From Clavelina lepadiformis (lineage: Eukaryota > Chordata > Ascidiacea > Aplousobranchia > Clavelinidae): a stretch of 64,000 bases of DNA. A program made the position numbers and the translations under genes. The stretch lies in contig NC_135244.1 in the NCBI RefSeq assembly GCF_947623445.1, forward strand, positions 17,980,860 to 18,044,859, in the 5' to 3' direction. Each line of letters starts with the position of its first letter. Position 1 is the stretch's first letter. Below the pieces are notes generated by a model. That model ran no database searches. It saw only the letters and a program-made list of their open reading frames with translations, and was not told where the DNA came from. This document shows positions 1 to 13,845 of the stretch, in pieces.

Positions 1-1239
1 TACATAGCACGCCTGCTTGGCATTTAATGCAGTAGTCATAATCAATCATTTCATTCCATGATTTTTACCAACATACAACGTCCGCCGAGTTATTTTCAGC
101 ATTGACCAAAGTTTCCAGTTCGGTCTGCTATTTAACATGTCATTAAACGTCTTGATGATTATTCTTGGTGATCATTCTTTAATCTTTGTGTTGTCAGATA
201 TGATTTTAATTTTATGTTTAGTGATAATAGACATGTATGGTTGTTTTCAGAAACCATTTGTTTTGTTTTAACCATATTTTATCCACAGTTCCATTTACAA
301 TTAGCTGTATGTATTTTGTATGTAAGTGTAATTAACTAATTATATTTTGTATATATATATATTTTAAAACCCGCTCTGGTATATTTTGACTATGCACACT
401 TACGAAGTTTACTAAGAAAATGATTTATATACGAAGTCCTGTGTATTTTCAACAATTCTTGCACCATTGTTGAATTAGCTGTAACTAATAGATGAATAAA
501 ACCTTGTCAACCGGCCATTGAAATGTCACTGTTAGATCAGAAGCGCAGTGTTGATATTTGTTGGTTTTTTTGAGAGCTTCTGTGTATGAATGGTGTATTT
601 CAACAGATGTCAATTTCTATTTGTTAATACTGCATAATACCCCAGTCCCAGGGCATTATTATACCACTATTATATTGTTTCATCATCTGGTATGTCCTAG
701 AAATAAAATAGATCTGCACTAGGCTAGGAAAAAGGAATTATTTAAATATAGTTTTTTATGGTTATGTTAATAATGATGATTTGTTTAAGTTAATGGTTTT
801 ATTAATTAATGTTTTAATGTTTTATTAATGGTTTTATTTTAATGGTTTTAAGTTAATGAAGCGAAAAATATATGTTTTGCAATTACATCATAATTTCAGT
901 GTAGGAAGGGTTCCTATTTTTACAACATCCACTTCAAACGCTTCGATTTTATATGAAATCTTTTGTTTAGAATTTAGATTATTGTTTTTTTTAAATATCT
1001 TGTTTTGGTTAACTCTGATAAGGGACTATTGTCAAATTCCATCACATGTTTGTCTTTTCAATACACTTTGAATTTCTTTGCACTTTTGTATTAAATGCAA
1101 CAGTTTGATCCCACGAACTTATATAACATTAATTAACTTTTGTCCTACTTAAACATCCCAACACCACAAACCGCTGTATTCAGTTACACAATAACACATA
1201 CATCGCAAAAGGTCAATGAACTCTGTGTTTTCTTCGCAG
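1..1239. other. Non-coding, probably WDR37 intron
   Basis: No exon could be supported here. The stretch is AT-rich, with a short TA microsatellite near 350-362 and A/T homopolymers. It precedes an internal WDR37 exon that needs two bases carried over from an upstream exon. It is therefore most likely intron, with the N-terminal exons beyond the left edge. Confidence 0.5.
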
Positions 1240-4200
1240 GAGCCTGTCAAGCGGCGATTGCATCGGCACCTATCACGGTCATGCTGGTTCAGTGAACTGC
1301 ATACGCTTTCATCCTGACAAGTATATCGCCCTCACTGCCTCCGGCGACTCCACTGCCCATATATGGACATATGAAGCGACCAGGTTGTCGTCATGCGATG
1401 AAGACTCAGCGGATCGAGAAGACAGTGACGGTAGGAACAAATTTTAAGGTTGCTTTGGACGAAAAAAGACATCGCAAATACTCAAAAATGAGGCAGAAAG
1501 TACCCAAAGTAGACTAAAACAAATTGCTCGAATAGGTTAAATTGGGTAGTGATTTGATAAAAACTTAATAGATTTGTCTTTACTTCTACGGTATTCGAGG
1601 CTCGGTTTCTTTTTGCGCTGACTATGTCCATTTTACCTAACTTAATGGAGGGTATCCCGATGAATAGCCTTGCCGTTAAAATTATCGGTTGAATGTGACA
1701 TGTCGTTTGAATTACAAGATTGTTTACCTTTTTAAAAGTAGCTTTGTTTTAAGATTTTAATAGATTGATGTGCATCGCATTTAGAGACGTAAGATACAGA
1801 TTGCTAAACTATTCTAGTTTATTCATAATTTAAAATTCAAAATTCTACGCAAAAAAAGTGTAAGCAAAAAATTCAACTCAGCAATGGCCTTCGCCTAACG
1901 AAGTTATTCGGTTCAATTGAGAACATATCAAATCGAAATGATGCGATTTAATTCATGGCGCACAACCTTTGCACATTATGATGCTATGCTTGGTTTTGAA
2001 ACCAAAATCGCCTGCGTCTGCCAATGAAAGAATTTAATAGAAACCGGTTCCAAGGGCTCGAAAAACATACAAAAATTTTATTTCAATCTTTTGAAATTCG
2101 ATAGTTAAGGACAAGTTACTCTAGCTAGAATGTTCAGCCCTAGCCATTAACCGCGCAATGAAATATGTTTGGAACTGTGTATTGATTTTGACCCTTGTAC
2201 GAAAAAAATAGTTTCGGTAGCTCAAATTCCAGCACTTAACATTCACACGCGACAAATCGTCTGCCAAGGTGTGAAAACAAATACGAGCAGTGAACAGTGA
2301 ATCTTTTCCTTAGACAACGGAAACGCCGAAGCACACGACTATCGAAGTCCACTTATGTCGGCCACTTGTCACACATCGCCGGTAGTTTGCTGCGATTGGC
2401 TGATGGACGGTTTGCATTTCGTCACAGCATCGTGGGACAGGACCGCGTGTCTTGTGGACTCGACCACTTCACAGATTATTCAGACCCTCAGCGGACACGA
2501 TCTACCTTTAACTCACGTTAGGTTGGGAATTGAAATTCTTCTATTTGTGTGTTTAGATGTTAATGTGTTCTATTTATGTGTTAATGCCTTTCAATTTAAC
2601 GATTAGCTGTAGTCTAGGCACCACTCTAAATTTGGTTATTACAGGCAATAGTTTTACAGTTTTCTCGTGCTAAACGCGAGTATACCCTACTGAAAAGTGA
2701 TAAGTTTAATTAGTCTAATAACAAGCTGTTTGTATACGCATAGTGAAGTTTATTCTAAAGTTTTATGGACGTTTGAGATTGTTAGCTATAGCCCATCGCC
2801 CTGTCTAGAGGATTGTGTTTGAAATGATGGTTTCACCAAATATCTAACTTTGTTCATGACCGAACATAGACCCAAATTCACATGTTGTTACGTCATTGCA
2901 GTGCCCATTCAAAGCATAAAATGATAGTGACGTCATCCCGAGATGCGACGTTCCGGGTTTGTGACTTCCGCGAGCCGACCATTCATACAGTGATTGTAGG
3001 ACAAGGACATTCACAGAGCGTTTCATCAGCCGTGTTTACCGATGATGACAAGGTTGGTATGGGCGTGCAAGTTTTCTTTAACCATGTCGGAGCATTCTGT
3101 GCATGAAATGAGCATTCCGTGCTTGCATGACGTTAGTGAGCCCGTCATCCTTCTTAACTGCTACCTTCGCAGTAGTTTTTGTTATCATAAATACGCTTTA
3201 TATTTAACATGGAAGCGGTGAGACAATTGTTCAGATACAAGGCTAGGGTGAGAGTGTTTTGGCCACGCTTTCAAATGAATCCACGTGTATCAGTGGTTCT
3301 CAAACCTGGAATCCGTGGAAAGGTTTCAGGGTGTGTGTGAATGTCATGATGAACGTCATCAATCAATCTGATGAACACAATCCATCAAAAAGATTCTGTT
3401 TTTAATTTCATGCTCTGTTCGGTCATAGAAGCCAATATTAAGCTATAAAGGGTTTTAGAATAATTACTAAACGACTTGTTGAACAGTGTGAACCGATATT
3501 GTCGTATCATAGCACATATCAATTAATTTTAATTATTATTAATTATCAACAATATGTATTATTGCGTGATCAAATGCAATATTTATGTAAGCCGCGAAGG
3601 TGGGTTTGTGCCGCTGAAGTAGCGTAGGACGGTAATCACTTGAATACGCTAAATATGATTTAGCGTATTTTCTGTAGTATACTGTAGCAACGCTTTTTTA
3701 TGAAGTCTGCAAATGTTTTACTGTAAATCTAGAAAGTTTTCGGAATCGTCTACCTCAGGGTCCGCAAAAATTCTTTCTAACGGCTTTGTGGCGAAAAGAG
3801 TTTGAGAATCACTGAGTTACACCACGTGGCAAGTATGTCACGTTGCGCTTGTCGGTCATTTTCAGGTGGTCAGCAGTAGCGATGATCGTTCGATTAAAAT
3901 CTGGGACCTGAAGAGCATGAGGACCCCCCTGGCTTCAATCCGCTTCGACTCACCTGTTAATCGTATCGGAGTTTCGAGAAGAGACGTGATTGTCATTCCG
4001 CATGATAACAGACAAGTACTTCATAACTTTTGACTTTACTGCTCTTTTGATTTATCGTAAAGTCGTTAATGCCTGCTTGTAATTGCTTGAACTGATAAGC
4101 AGATGTCTTTGTTTGGTTAAGTGCGTATAGTTAATATGCATCATGATTACCTAATTATTATCATATTTTTGGCTCAAGTGTTTACTAAAGAAGGATATTA

Positions 4201-4592
4201 AAGTTACAGCTGTAGTAATAATTCTTCTTTTTGTTATTCAATAAGGAATTGTACAGTGTAGCATACAATTTTTTATTAAATTTATATTTGTGCAGCGTGC
4301 AGGGCAGTTAAGTGTTCTCTTCTACACATCTTATTTTTCAGTTTTTTGTTTTGGTTATTTTTCAGTTTTTGTTACCAATCCTCATTCATGTTTTTCTTAG
4401 ATTCGTCTTTACGATACGAACGGGATTCGCTTAGCTCGTCTTCCAAGGAACGATAGGCTTTCACATCGCCGTGTCGTCACCGCCGCCACCTGGGTGGAAA
4501 ATTCGACCCCCAGTCTGATCACATGCGGTTGGGATAAGCTTATCATTAATTGGAGCGTCGAATTTCCGCCTTCTCTGCTATCTCAAAGATGA
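1240..4592 (+). CDS. WDR37: WDR37, WD-repeat protein (5' partial)
   Basis: Five exons read in phase: 1240-1430, 2314-2521, 2902-3052, 3866-4015 and 4401-4592 (stop TGA). They encode successive WD40 blades. Recognisable segments are [81 protein letters not shown] and a terminal [11 protein letters not shown]. These align in order with human WDR37 through its C-terminus. In vertebrates WDR37 pairs with PACS proteins and is linked to calcium homeostasis and development; its role here is inferred from orthology. The first visible exon needs a TG from upstream to complete a blade-ending Trp, so the N-terminal part lies outside the window. The donor at 2521 (AG before GTTGGG) was chosen over a nearby GT because only it keeps the frame. 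The intron at 3053-3865 carries a hAT MITE. Confidence 0.92.
3291..3814. mobile_element. hAT-type non-autonomous element
   Basis: The left end reads CAGTGGTTCTCAAACC and the right end GTTTGAGAATCACTG, an imperfect terminal inverted repeat of the Charlie/hAT kind. The element is about 524 bp, has no coding capacity and sits in a WDR37 intron. I found no clean 8-bp target duplication (flanks ACGTGTAT and AGTTACAC), so it is old or its flank was rearranged. Confidence 0.65.
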
Positions 4593-6817
4593 CGGCATTC
4601 TGTCTGTTATTTCACAACTGCCCACCTTGGTTTTAACTGGTTTTGTAAACCTTAACTAACATTGTTATTTGTTGTATCATTTTTCTATTGACTGTTGATT
4701 GTTTGTGTCGGACGAAACGATTTCCGTCATTGTTTGTTCTTTACTTTCTGTCCATTTTTCCACTTTTTTCCGTTCAAAACTTAAAGCTGAGTGGTCAAAA
4801 CACTTTTTTTTATTTAACTTTTAAATTTAGATACAATCAACTGGATGTTCTTTATCGTTACGCCTTAAGAACCACAGTCTGCTGTTCATTTCCCGGTTTT
4901 AAAATCTTTTGCCGAATTAGGCATATTATGACAATATATATTCGCACATTTCCCAATTTTTTTCTCTATTTCAAAGAGGCCTTTTCACCATTCGGTTTTG
5001 AAGGTTTGTGGCTCGCCCTTTAAAAAATGGCAATGTCATGTATTCTAATATTAAATGGGCACAACGGTGTATACTGTTACAGTAACATGCAACACCCGAT
5101 GTACAGAATATTTAATTGTTACGTCTGTTTTGTTCCATCCTATACAGTTCATGACGAAACGCACCGGATCGACTTTGGTCTTTTTCGGTAAAACTTTCCC
5201 GTATTTTGTTGTCTACAACACACTTAGTTACTGCTTGCGATACTGAAACGTTTAACCAGTGTTATTAATTTTTATCATTCAATTTCAACTGCTAACGGTG
5301 TTTGTCGGTTCTTTTTCTATTTCGCTGCTTCGAATATTCAACAAATCCTGAATGCTTGCTATTTTCAAAATTTAGTCTTTTCTGACGACCGCACCTTTCT
5401 GTAAGGTAAGCCGGCCAGGTGAGACCAACCTGGAGTCCGTTCGTAAGAAATATCTTTGTGCAACCAGCCCTGCCAAATATTTGCCTTAAAATTCCGGTTT
5501 TTCAATTTGGTGACAGTATATACTCAAGTGAAACCTATTTTCATATCCATTTGTGAAATGCAACCGTGCGTTTTTTCTAATATCTAGTTTAGCGGCATTT
5601 TCCTGCAGTTTTCCATGAATAATTTTGTAATTATTAATAAGCCATTTCTACCGCCGCTATTTTTTATAGCATTTTTGTAAGTAATGGGCTAATGGCGTAG
5701 TTATTGATTTTAGTTAGCCAGCATAATTCGCCATACTCGTTTGTGAAGTAGAATCGTCGAACGATCGTTTCAACATAAATTGAAAAATGTTTGCCATTTT
5801 GTATTCTGCAGTGATTTGTTGACTGCTGGCTTATTCATAATCATCGTATACGGGGTAGTTCTACACATTTACAATCATATAAACATTTTGTTTAATTTTT
5901 GCCGAAACGATTGTAAGTTGGAAACGCGTCTTGTTGTCGAAGAGGATATTTCTGTGTGGTTTCCAGCAATGCGTGCCATTGCATGGGCAAAAAAACAGAA
6001 TATTCATTGACGTCAAGGTAGACGTCATTTGTCACCGACGACTATCTTAAAACAAAATTGTACTGTAATAGTAAGTTTTTAGATGAAGTCTTTTTCGCCT
6101 TAACGAATGTCAATTTCATAAGTTCTGTATCTGCGTGTTGTGAGGTTGTGAATGCGAAGGGTTACTTTAGATCTTTCACTCTTGCTTGGTGTGCTGCACC
6201 TACCCTTGAAATATCACTGTTTTGTTGGTGTTGTTTGGTTAACCGGAGTACTGTGATTTTTTTCTGCTCGTTTAACTTTTTAGCTAAACCATTCGCTGTT
6301 CGTCATAAATAAATCAAAACCAAACCTGGTGAAGTTTGATAATCTGCGCAGGTCGAGAAAAAATTTATTACTACACACATCTCAGTCCGGTCCTTTATAG
6401 ACCGAAGAAATCACGTGTGCAGTAAGCACTATAACTTCAGCAGGTTACCATCATTATTTTACGTTAGAAAGCCTGGTTAGATCGTTTGGCGTTTATTCTA
6501 AGTATGTGAATTTAAGATTATTAATCCATTGTACTGGAACTAATAGACGAATTAAGAAACGTTTAGAGACACTCTAGCAAATACACTGCTATAAAATGGT
6601 ACTTTCTCTGCAACTCAACATTTAGTTTATGCATAAATGTTGTCTTCAGGAAACGACCTACAGGTAGAGCTATTCACATGAAAATCGCCACTTTTGGACA
6701 CAACTCAGATTTATTGGCCGTGTTGGTTCAAAATTTTCACAAATGACAGCGATTTGGAAGCACAAGCTCGAAAACCTTAGACCAAAGAACACAGCAAGTT
6801 GATCAGCTATTGTGACG
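4593..6817. other. WDR37 3' UTR and convergent intergenic region
   Basis: This stretch lies between the WDR37 stop on + and the NMD3 stop on -. It is T-rich, and the open frames in it are short, lack family features and have no splice-supported extensions. It presumably holds the two 3' UTRs. Nothing else is recognised. Confidence 0.5.
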
Positions 6818-9800
6818 TCACTCGCCTTCCATTTCAACGTCATCCTTGAGCGACAAATCTTGCAGCATCTCCTTGAGTGAAACTGTTGGATATTCGGTCT
6901 CATCGGCGCTTGACTGAACGTCGGGTCCGTCTGTGTAACAAAAATGCCTTCAAGTTACACAAGCCACGGAAAAAATTTAAAATAAGCAGATGATACGCGT
7001 AAACTGCTTCCAGGAAAGCTGTATCGTAGCTCATTAGTTCGAGCATTATTGTTTCTGAGAAAGAATTCTCTGATACGTCGGAGCAAAGGCACTAGTTCAT
7101 TTGTAATCAACTTTACCAGCTTGTTGGGTTGGAAATTGGAATTATCTTACCAATATATATGTCAATATTCTTCCGAAATTCTTTATCTTCTTCTAATTCT
7201 TCCAAGAACTCCATGTAATTATCATTGTCCTTCGAATTTCCTTTCAAATGCTTCAGTTTCCAATTTCTACGGCGTCGCCGTCGCTGTCTGTCTGCAAATA
7301 TTTTCCGCACCAATATCTGAAAGCAATAACACCATAACCTTATCTTACTTAAAAAGAGATAATATTTTGGTATCTATACAGCGCAGAAGGAATATAAAAC
7401 TGTTACGGGTGAAAGAAAAACTGACTGACGCAACCTCAAATTTTTTTGGGTAATTTGTGCGAAGCATTTCAAAAATTAAAAGACGATCAGCATCAATGTT
7501 CTGCAAAGTGTTGGATGGTAATTATAAATATGTAGTAATATTCTAATATAGAAATATATCTAACCACGTCTGGCAAGTCGGACTCCTTCATCAGACCAAG
7601 GGCGTCGTTGTTAGTGTTGGAATTTTTCAAGTCCAACCCCATGACTAAGTCTCCGGGTTTGAGAAGATGCCCGAGATGAGTCCTTGTATGAACATAGTCC
7701 TCATGCATGCCAAGTTCGTTTGACTTTATAACCCAACAATCGGCGAGTGTGTGCTGAAACATTTCAAGGCACAGGCATGGTTAGTTATTGAGTTCTTGAA
7801 GTTTATAGTAAGTATAATTGGTAAGGTGTAGGAAACCATGTTACGTGTTACATAAAAAAACTGACTCTGATACGTATTCAAATGGGATAAATATTCCTCA
7901 AAATTCCCTTTTGACAATGTGAAGTGTGAAAATTACCTTAGACGAAAGGGTTCCTTCGCCCAGTTTAGTATGTCGATTGCGTATCGGCTCAATTTCCATA
8001 ACTGTAAACTCAACGAGATTCTTTGGAGAACAGATTGGGAAAAACTGATCCCTCCAAAAAAACGATCCACTAACTTCAGCAACTATCATGATACATGTAC
8101 AAAAAAAATTTCTAAATTACTCTTGCTTGGTGAACTAATACCTTAAACATGTAAACACCTCAAAGAAAACACCAATTTCTTAACAATTCATGGGCTCTGC
8201 TACAAGCAGGTCAAAATAAAAAAAAATTAAAATCAAAGAAAAGATTTTCTTTACAAATACTCGTACACTCACTTTGCAGCGTGTTAAAATCAATCAGATG
8301 AATACAGTTTGTCACACGAAGACAGATCAACAGCTGGCCGAGATTTCCAAGTTGCTGGGCTATTTTCTTCGGAAGGCAAACAATATCATCCTAAGTGATG
8401 AAAAAAATTAAAGAACTCAACACAGACTTAACAGAAGCGTAATTGGGATATAATTTCCTGAAGAATATAAATGAAAGATTGCGATTAACGTCAAGTCATG
8501 GATTGAACCAAGTACCTTGCAAACAGGAGGCAGCTCAACAGAAAATGATGTCTTGTAGTTGTAAGTATTGCTATGCGTGTCATGGGATATTAATTTCTGT
8601 GATGACTGATATCTGCGATAAAAGTTGGAGTAAACGTTTGTTGGAAGTTTGAGTGAGAAGCAATTTGAACGTTAAGTACTAAAACTTGCTCACAAACCTG
8701 CAGGGTAGGATATTTGTAAGAAAATCAGTAAATTTTCTTGCATCTTGTTTGATTGAGTAAAAAAAATCCAATCCATCTAAATAAATAGATATTATATATA
8801 TAGCCTTTCACAAATATTCAGTACAATTGAAATATTTGCGATACTTTAAATAAAAGGCTTTACTAGGTCTTTCCGATATCTTAGTTGTGTTTTGGTGCAT
8901 CTTATACTTCAGAATGACTTGCTCCAAATAATAAAACGTCTTCTTATGGGTGGCCTTTTGACGAACCTAGAAATGGTATAAACAAAGTCTTTGAATAAAA
9001 ATGCACACAACAGAAGAAACAAAACTAAACACAACAACCTACTTGAACAGATGAATTCCAGAAGTCTTTTGCCTCGACACGATGGCAGTCAGTACACATA
9101 TGATTATGAACCACATATTCCACAATAAACGTTTGCTCCAAGAACGTACCGCCATCAACCTAAAACAAAATAGCCCTGATTGGTAAAAGTGATACATATT
9201 TATTTATACAAATTTCTTATAGAGAAAAGTTTTTGAGTTACATGAACTGTATTGTAAATGGCATACCTCCTTCTGAATAGTAATTTTGACCTTGACTCGT
9301 TTTGAATGAGGCTCAGTCCATATGAAGGAGGCGTCGACTAAACGAACACGCTGTAAAGCAGTTTTCATTCTTTTTAAACAAACAGCGAGCAGTTCACGGG
9401 ACTCGAGACTGGCAGATATCCATGTTGCTGGTGGTGACAAATACCTAAAATGATTTGTACACAACTTAGTGACTTCACTTGAGAGTTAAGACTATGCAAA
9501 GTTATCCTTCATGGTCTCCACACCTAATAATTTAAATTGTATGCACTTACATTGGTGTATGCAGTACATAGCAATTAAAATATCTGACATTGACGTGTTA
9601 CATATGTATAATTGTGAACACCTTTCACATTTCTTGCACTGTAACAAGTTGCCATGTTTTGGAATGCCATCCGTTATGTCCACCTTGCATCGTAAGCAAT
9701 CCACACACATATTACTTGGATTAGAAAGTATCTCTCGCCCACATTCGCAACACAGTCTTTAAAATTAAAAAATCAACAAGAAATAAGCAAATGAATACCA

Positions 9801-10125
9801 TTGAACAGCTAAATATTTGTGAATACAGAATATCACATATTTTTTCAGACATTTATCATTTATTTTAAGATAGTTTATTATAACAGCAACAAATTAAAAA
9901 TTCACACCAGCAATCATAAAATGTATAAGAAAATACTTGTGTATAAATACTTACAATGTATAAAAACAAATCATTGTAGAGCAAAAATAGTATCAAGAAA
10001 TCCGGATTAAAAAAAATTTAGCAAAACGTAATGATCAAGTTTATCACTACCAAAATCCCAAATACTGGTACTCACATCATTCCATAAGTTTGCGTTGGAA
10101 CAAGATTTTCCATTTCTGTTTCCAT
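6818..10125 (-). CDS. NMD3: NMD3, 60S ribosomal export adaptor
   Basis: The complete gene has 12 exons: 10125-10076, 9756-9622, 9444-9267, 9159-9043, 8966-8864, 8776-8698, 8612-8516, 8390-8273, 8082-7937, 7753-7565, 7316-7151 and 6930-6818. All phases agree, and the predicted protein is 496 aa (human about 503). NMD3 binds nascent 60S subunits in the nucleus and links them to CRM1 for export. The zinc-binding Cys pairs are visible (LCCECG, CVDC, CKKC, then MCTDCHRVEAKDFW). Downstream come SLESRELLAVCLK, WTEPHSKR, THLGHLLKPGDLVMG and a basic RQRRRRRNWKLK tract (likely nuclear localisation). An acidic stretch follows, ending in the leucine-rich VSLKEMLQDLSL, which matches the human export signal. 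The start METEMENL was chosen because it splices directly into ILCCECG as in human NMD3. Confidence 0.95.
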
Positions 10126-10998
10126 CCTGTTGCAGCTGATACAGAGTTGCAACGTAACTAAAGAAGGATTTAGACTTCGTATTAACTCGGCTGCATAAAT
10201 AAAAAGTATATACGTACAAAAAAAGAACTAAGATATATTTTGTACATTACTGAAAAAACATATATACATAAGGTGACAGTAAAGGTAGTTAGAAAATAGA
10301 ACCAAGCACATGATTCACTTCAAAAATTCTAACTTAATTTTTTAAATGCAAAATAGGTTCCATGCTTAGGGTAAATAATCTAAATTATTTCAAATATTTT
10401 GACAGTTGTGATGTTGAAACTGAAAGCAATACTTCAGCATACAAAAAATCTGGAGCCCGTTAAACATGATGTAAGCACGAAAATAAAGTTCAAATTTCAC
10501 ACAATTTCAAGCATTTTTCATATCAAATGGCACCTAAGTCTGCACGAATGAGTTGAAGATGGAATAAATGAGATTAAATTAAATTCTACAAAAACATGCA
10601 CCATGCTATTGACAAATAATTTCATTCAGTACGATACAGTTAGTAGTAGAAAGTCCAAATTTAGGTAGCATTGCAAAAAATTATTACAACCAGAATATGC
10701 AAGAAAAAAAGAGTTTTTTAAATAAATGCGATTTACAACAAAGAAGGAAATGCTACAAAAATGAATCATGATTAACAAAATACAATAAAAAAAATTTTGC
10801 TTGCATGTAGGGTTGGTAAATCATGGCATACTACAATAATACAATAAGTAAATAACAATAAAGGCCCAGTAGAAAACCTGTGTAGCGTTTTACTACTTGC
10901 TAGGTTATATATAAATATTCATCATTATATGAAAATATTTAAGACTAAAAAGAAATAAAAAAGTAAAGAACACTATGCATATCATTCTCAAGATCGTC
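10126..10998. other. Intergenic, NMD3 promoter / FAM20B 3' UTR
   Basis: This AT-rich DNA separates two same-strand genes. It should contain the FAM20B 3' UTR and the NMD3 promoter. No further coding signal or repeat structure was recognised. Confidence 0.5.
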
Positions 10999-12333
10999 TT
11001 AAATGCCATCCCACTTTTCAAGAAGCACTTTTTCTTTTGAATGTTCTTTTATGCACTTTTCAACAGTTTCAAGCAAAATCGTTAATCTAATATCTATGGC
11101 GTTTAAATGAGAAGGATGAAGAATTGGGGCAATCGGATCATTAGACATCACCTCTTCCAATAAAAGCGTTAGAACCCCGTTTTGAAGCTGCTTCATTCTT
11201 ACACAGGTAGAATTCCGCAAAATACAACATTGCCTAAGTGGCGCGAGAATACTTGATTCATGATGGAATGGATTTCCGAAACTTTTTGCATTGTCCATCA
11301 TTATGATCATGACGTCAGAACCATGATCTTTAAAAGTCTCATAGTGATGCCTGTCGGCGTTACCAATTAAATAATCAAACACAGTTCCATCTGTAACATC
11401 AAGAAGCCTTGAACCACGATCATATGGCACAGTTTTCTTTACCACTCTGTTGCAGTAGGTTTCATCTTTTTCCCACTGGGCGTACCTACCATCGACATAA
11501 GTTCTCTGGTAAGGATGTCTTTGTTTTTGAAACACAGACCACTCATCCGGCAACCACAATACCACTGCCCCCTCCATGATATCCCCATCGGCACAAGCCA
11601 TCTCTTTTTCTTTGCAGTAAAGACAGATACCAAAATAGCAGATATTACCATTTTCTTCTCTAAACGTCTTTAAAAGTCGTTCAGTTGCCACTGGCATTAT
11701 TTCCAGCCTTAAATTAATAGTTCGTCCAACCACTAATGGTGCACGACGAAAGTCCAATATTCGATCAAGATGAAAGGCAGCTATTTCTGCATTATGTCGA
11801 TCGTATCCATCGTAAGGCTTTCCTGTTATCACATAATCTCTTTCATATCTTTTTTGCTTAAAGACAACTTTCTGACCACCTTCCAAGGAGAGTAACAATT
11901 TGATTTGGGTTCCCTTTGGTAAAGCATCTGCGTGAATAATTTTAGCAGTTGACATTGTTTTTAAAATTGCAGACATTTCTGGATGCTCACTGGGGTAAAT
12001 CTGCCTTTCGTTTACCCAACTTGCTGCAACTTTAAAAGGATTTTTAACATCGTCAATTTGTACATCTTTAAATTCTAAGCGAAGTCTGTTTATTTCATTA
12101 GAAATAAATTCTTCCTTGCTATCTTTCTGTTGTTGTTTGGGAAAAACTGCTGCTTCAACTTTTAACTCTGCCTTTGGTTCTTGCTGAAACTTATCCAATG
12201 AATCTTCATGGACAATTTTTGCTTCCCACACTGTGAATTTGCTTTCCTTTTTCCTGTTTTTAGTTAGTAAAAACACATATATTACTAAAAGCATCAAAAA
12301 TGTGCCCAATGCAACACGCTCTTTTAATTTCAT
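10999..12333 (-). CDS. FAM20B: FAM20B, glycosaminoglycan xylosylkinase
   Basis: One uninterrupted coding exon of 444 aa. The enzyme is a Golgi type II membrane kinase that phosphorylates the linkage xylose of proteoglycans, promoting glycosaminoglycan chain synthesis. The start at 12333 (MKLKERVALGTFLMLLVI) matches the human N-terminus MKLKQRV and leads straight into a signal-anchor helix. An in-frame ATG 17 codons upstream is possible but unsupported by homology. Family hallmarks follow: EGGQKVVFKQKRYERD, GYDRHNAEIAAFHLDRIL, a Cys-rich YFGICLYCKEKEMACADGD, GNADRHHYETF (catalytic Asp region) and DNAKSFGNP (metal-binding Asp). ILAPLRQCCI comes last. It resembles FAM20B rather than FAM20A/C throughout. 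Human FAM20B is 409 aa; the extra length is mainly in the Lys/Glu-rich stem after the membrane helix. Confidence 0.94.
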   Translation of the reverse strand: MKLKERVALGTFLMLLVIYVFLLTKNRKKESKFTVWEAKIVHEDSLDKFQQEPKAELKVEAAVFPKQQQKDSKEEFISNEINRLRLEFKDVQIDDVKNPFKVAASWVNERQIYPSEHPEMSAILKTMSTAKIIHADALPKGTQIKLLLSLEGGQKVVFKQKRYERDYVITGKPYDGYDRHNAEIAAFHLDRILDFRRAPLVVGRTINLRLEIMPVATERLLKTFREENGNICYFGICLYCKEKEMACADGDIMEGAVVLWLPDEWSVFQKQRHPYQRTYVDGRYAQWEKDETYCNRVVKKTVPYDRGSRLLDVTDGTVFDYLIGNADRHHYETFKDHGSDVMIIMMDNAKSFGNPFHHESSILAPLRQCCILRNSTCVRMKQLQNGVLTLLLEEVMSNDPIAPILHPSHLNAIDIRLTILLETVEKCIKEHSKEKVLLEKWDGI

Positions 12334-13845
12334 TTTTCCTTTGATAAGCCTAGATAGTTTGACTAAAATACCAGATAAAAGCATATTTCAGTAATAAATT
12401 TCAGCTAATTTAAAGTTATTCAAAATATCAATACACATTGGAAAGTTTGCTGATTTTGAAGAATTCCCTTGAGCCATGAAACAAAAGCCATTATACATGC
12501 AATTATTTTTTTATTTTTATCCCCCGCGCACTTAGCAAACTTTTCAATCTGGTGCACTACCAAACAATATCCTGTCAACTGACCAGTTATAATTTTGTGA
12601 AAAATTACAGGTGTTACAGAAAAAAGTTTGTACAAAATTCGCAGTACAGCATATGCTTGCGAAAGCTAGTGTCGAAAAAAAATAAAACCTTTAGAGTGCC
12701 AAATTATACCCTGTTTTATATTTTACTATGTCAATAGTTGCAGAACACCTCAAGAACAATGGCAAAAAAAAACAATACAATCTGACAATACAATTCAATA
12801 CTCAGTATGTTAAACTGTAGACTGTGAGAATCGGTTAGTTTATGAAGTACACACATTGTGCCTTGATTACTGAAAGAAACCGACTTGGAAGACAAACAAA
12901 ATAAAGTCATGCAAACGGTTTAACTGATTTGAAATAATAACAGCATCATCAACTTGCACATTGAGGGATCAGTAAGTGTGTCACTCTTTTCACCGTGGCA
13001 TAAAAAACGTTCTCCAAATTACTAGAATCAAATTTTATTTTTAGGCTCATCCTCATTCCTGACTGACCGCAGCAAATTGTACCCATGCCATGCATAGCTT
13101 AATTCACAATTTTCAGCTACATCTGTACATGCATTCCTGAATTTAAAGAAGAAGCGGTAACAATTTATTAGCAACCTATGAAAAATCTATTACACATAAG
13201 TCTACGCCACGTAAAGAGAAAAAACATCAATCTACCACGTTATATCCCGTTATGGCTATGTTAATTTACGTGTTTAAAGTTAATGCAAGAAAATGGCAAC
13301 GCTGGTTGCTGGCTATGATCCCGAAGGGAAAGAAAACGGACATGACATGTGCACAACCTTAGCTATCTGGTGCACAAACTATAAGCAACCCAATATACGC
13401 CCAATTGCCCATTGTATGCCTATACTAACGTGGCTTCTTCTGAAGAAGTCCCACTTCTATTAGCTAATAGACATCACATAGGCGATGCAAGAGTAGATCA
13501 AGAGTAGACAATCGATCAAGCAATAATTAACAACTATTCACAACCCCAACAATACGCCTAGATAGCGGAAATGCTATTACCTGTTTTATTTTCACGCAGT
13601 ATCAGTATGCATTATCGTAGTAATTGTAGTTTAACCTAATTCAGTTGACTAAACGCATTTATCATGGTCATTGCTTTATTGTTGATTTATTTTTTACGAT
13701 TTCGTTTGTTGGAGGAGTCATTATATTATCACGCTACAATGGTTAGCAATTTATTTTTCGCTCTTCGACAGACAACGAAAAAATAAACGACACAAAACGA
13801 ACGAATTCTGCCATCACCTTTCATAAAAAGATCAATATTTCTTAC
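12334..13845. other. FAM20B upstream region, probable 5' UTR intron
   Basis: No coding sequence is recognised. A good minus-strand donor (GTTAG before GTAAGAAA) ends at 13846, and possible acceptors lie just above the FAM20B start near 12400. The stretch may therefore be a 5' UTR intron. Around 13310-13400 a short stretch (TGTGCACAACCTTAGCTATC and following) resembles 25470-25510, which suggests a dispersed repeat. Confidence 0.35.

Noticed and set aside
7049-7453. 134-codon plus-strand open frame
   Set aside because: It is antisense to NMD3 exon 11 and its flanking introns and has no family features.
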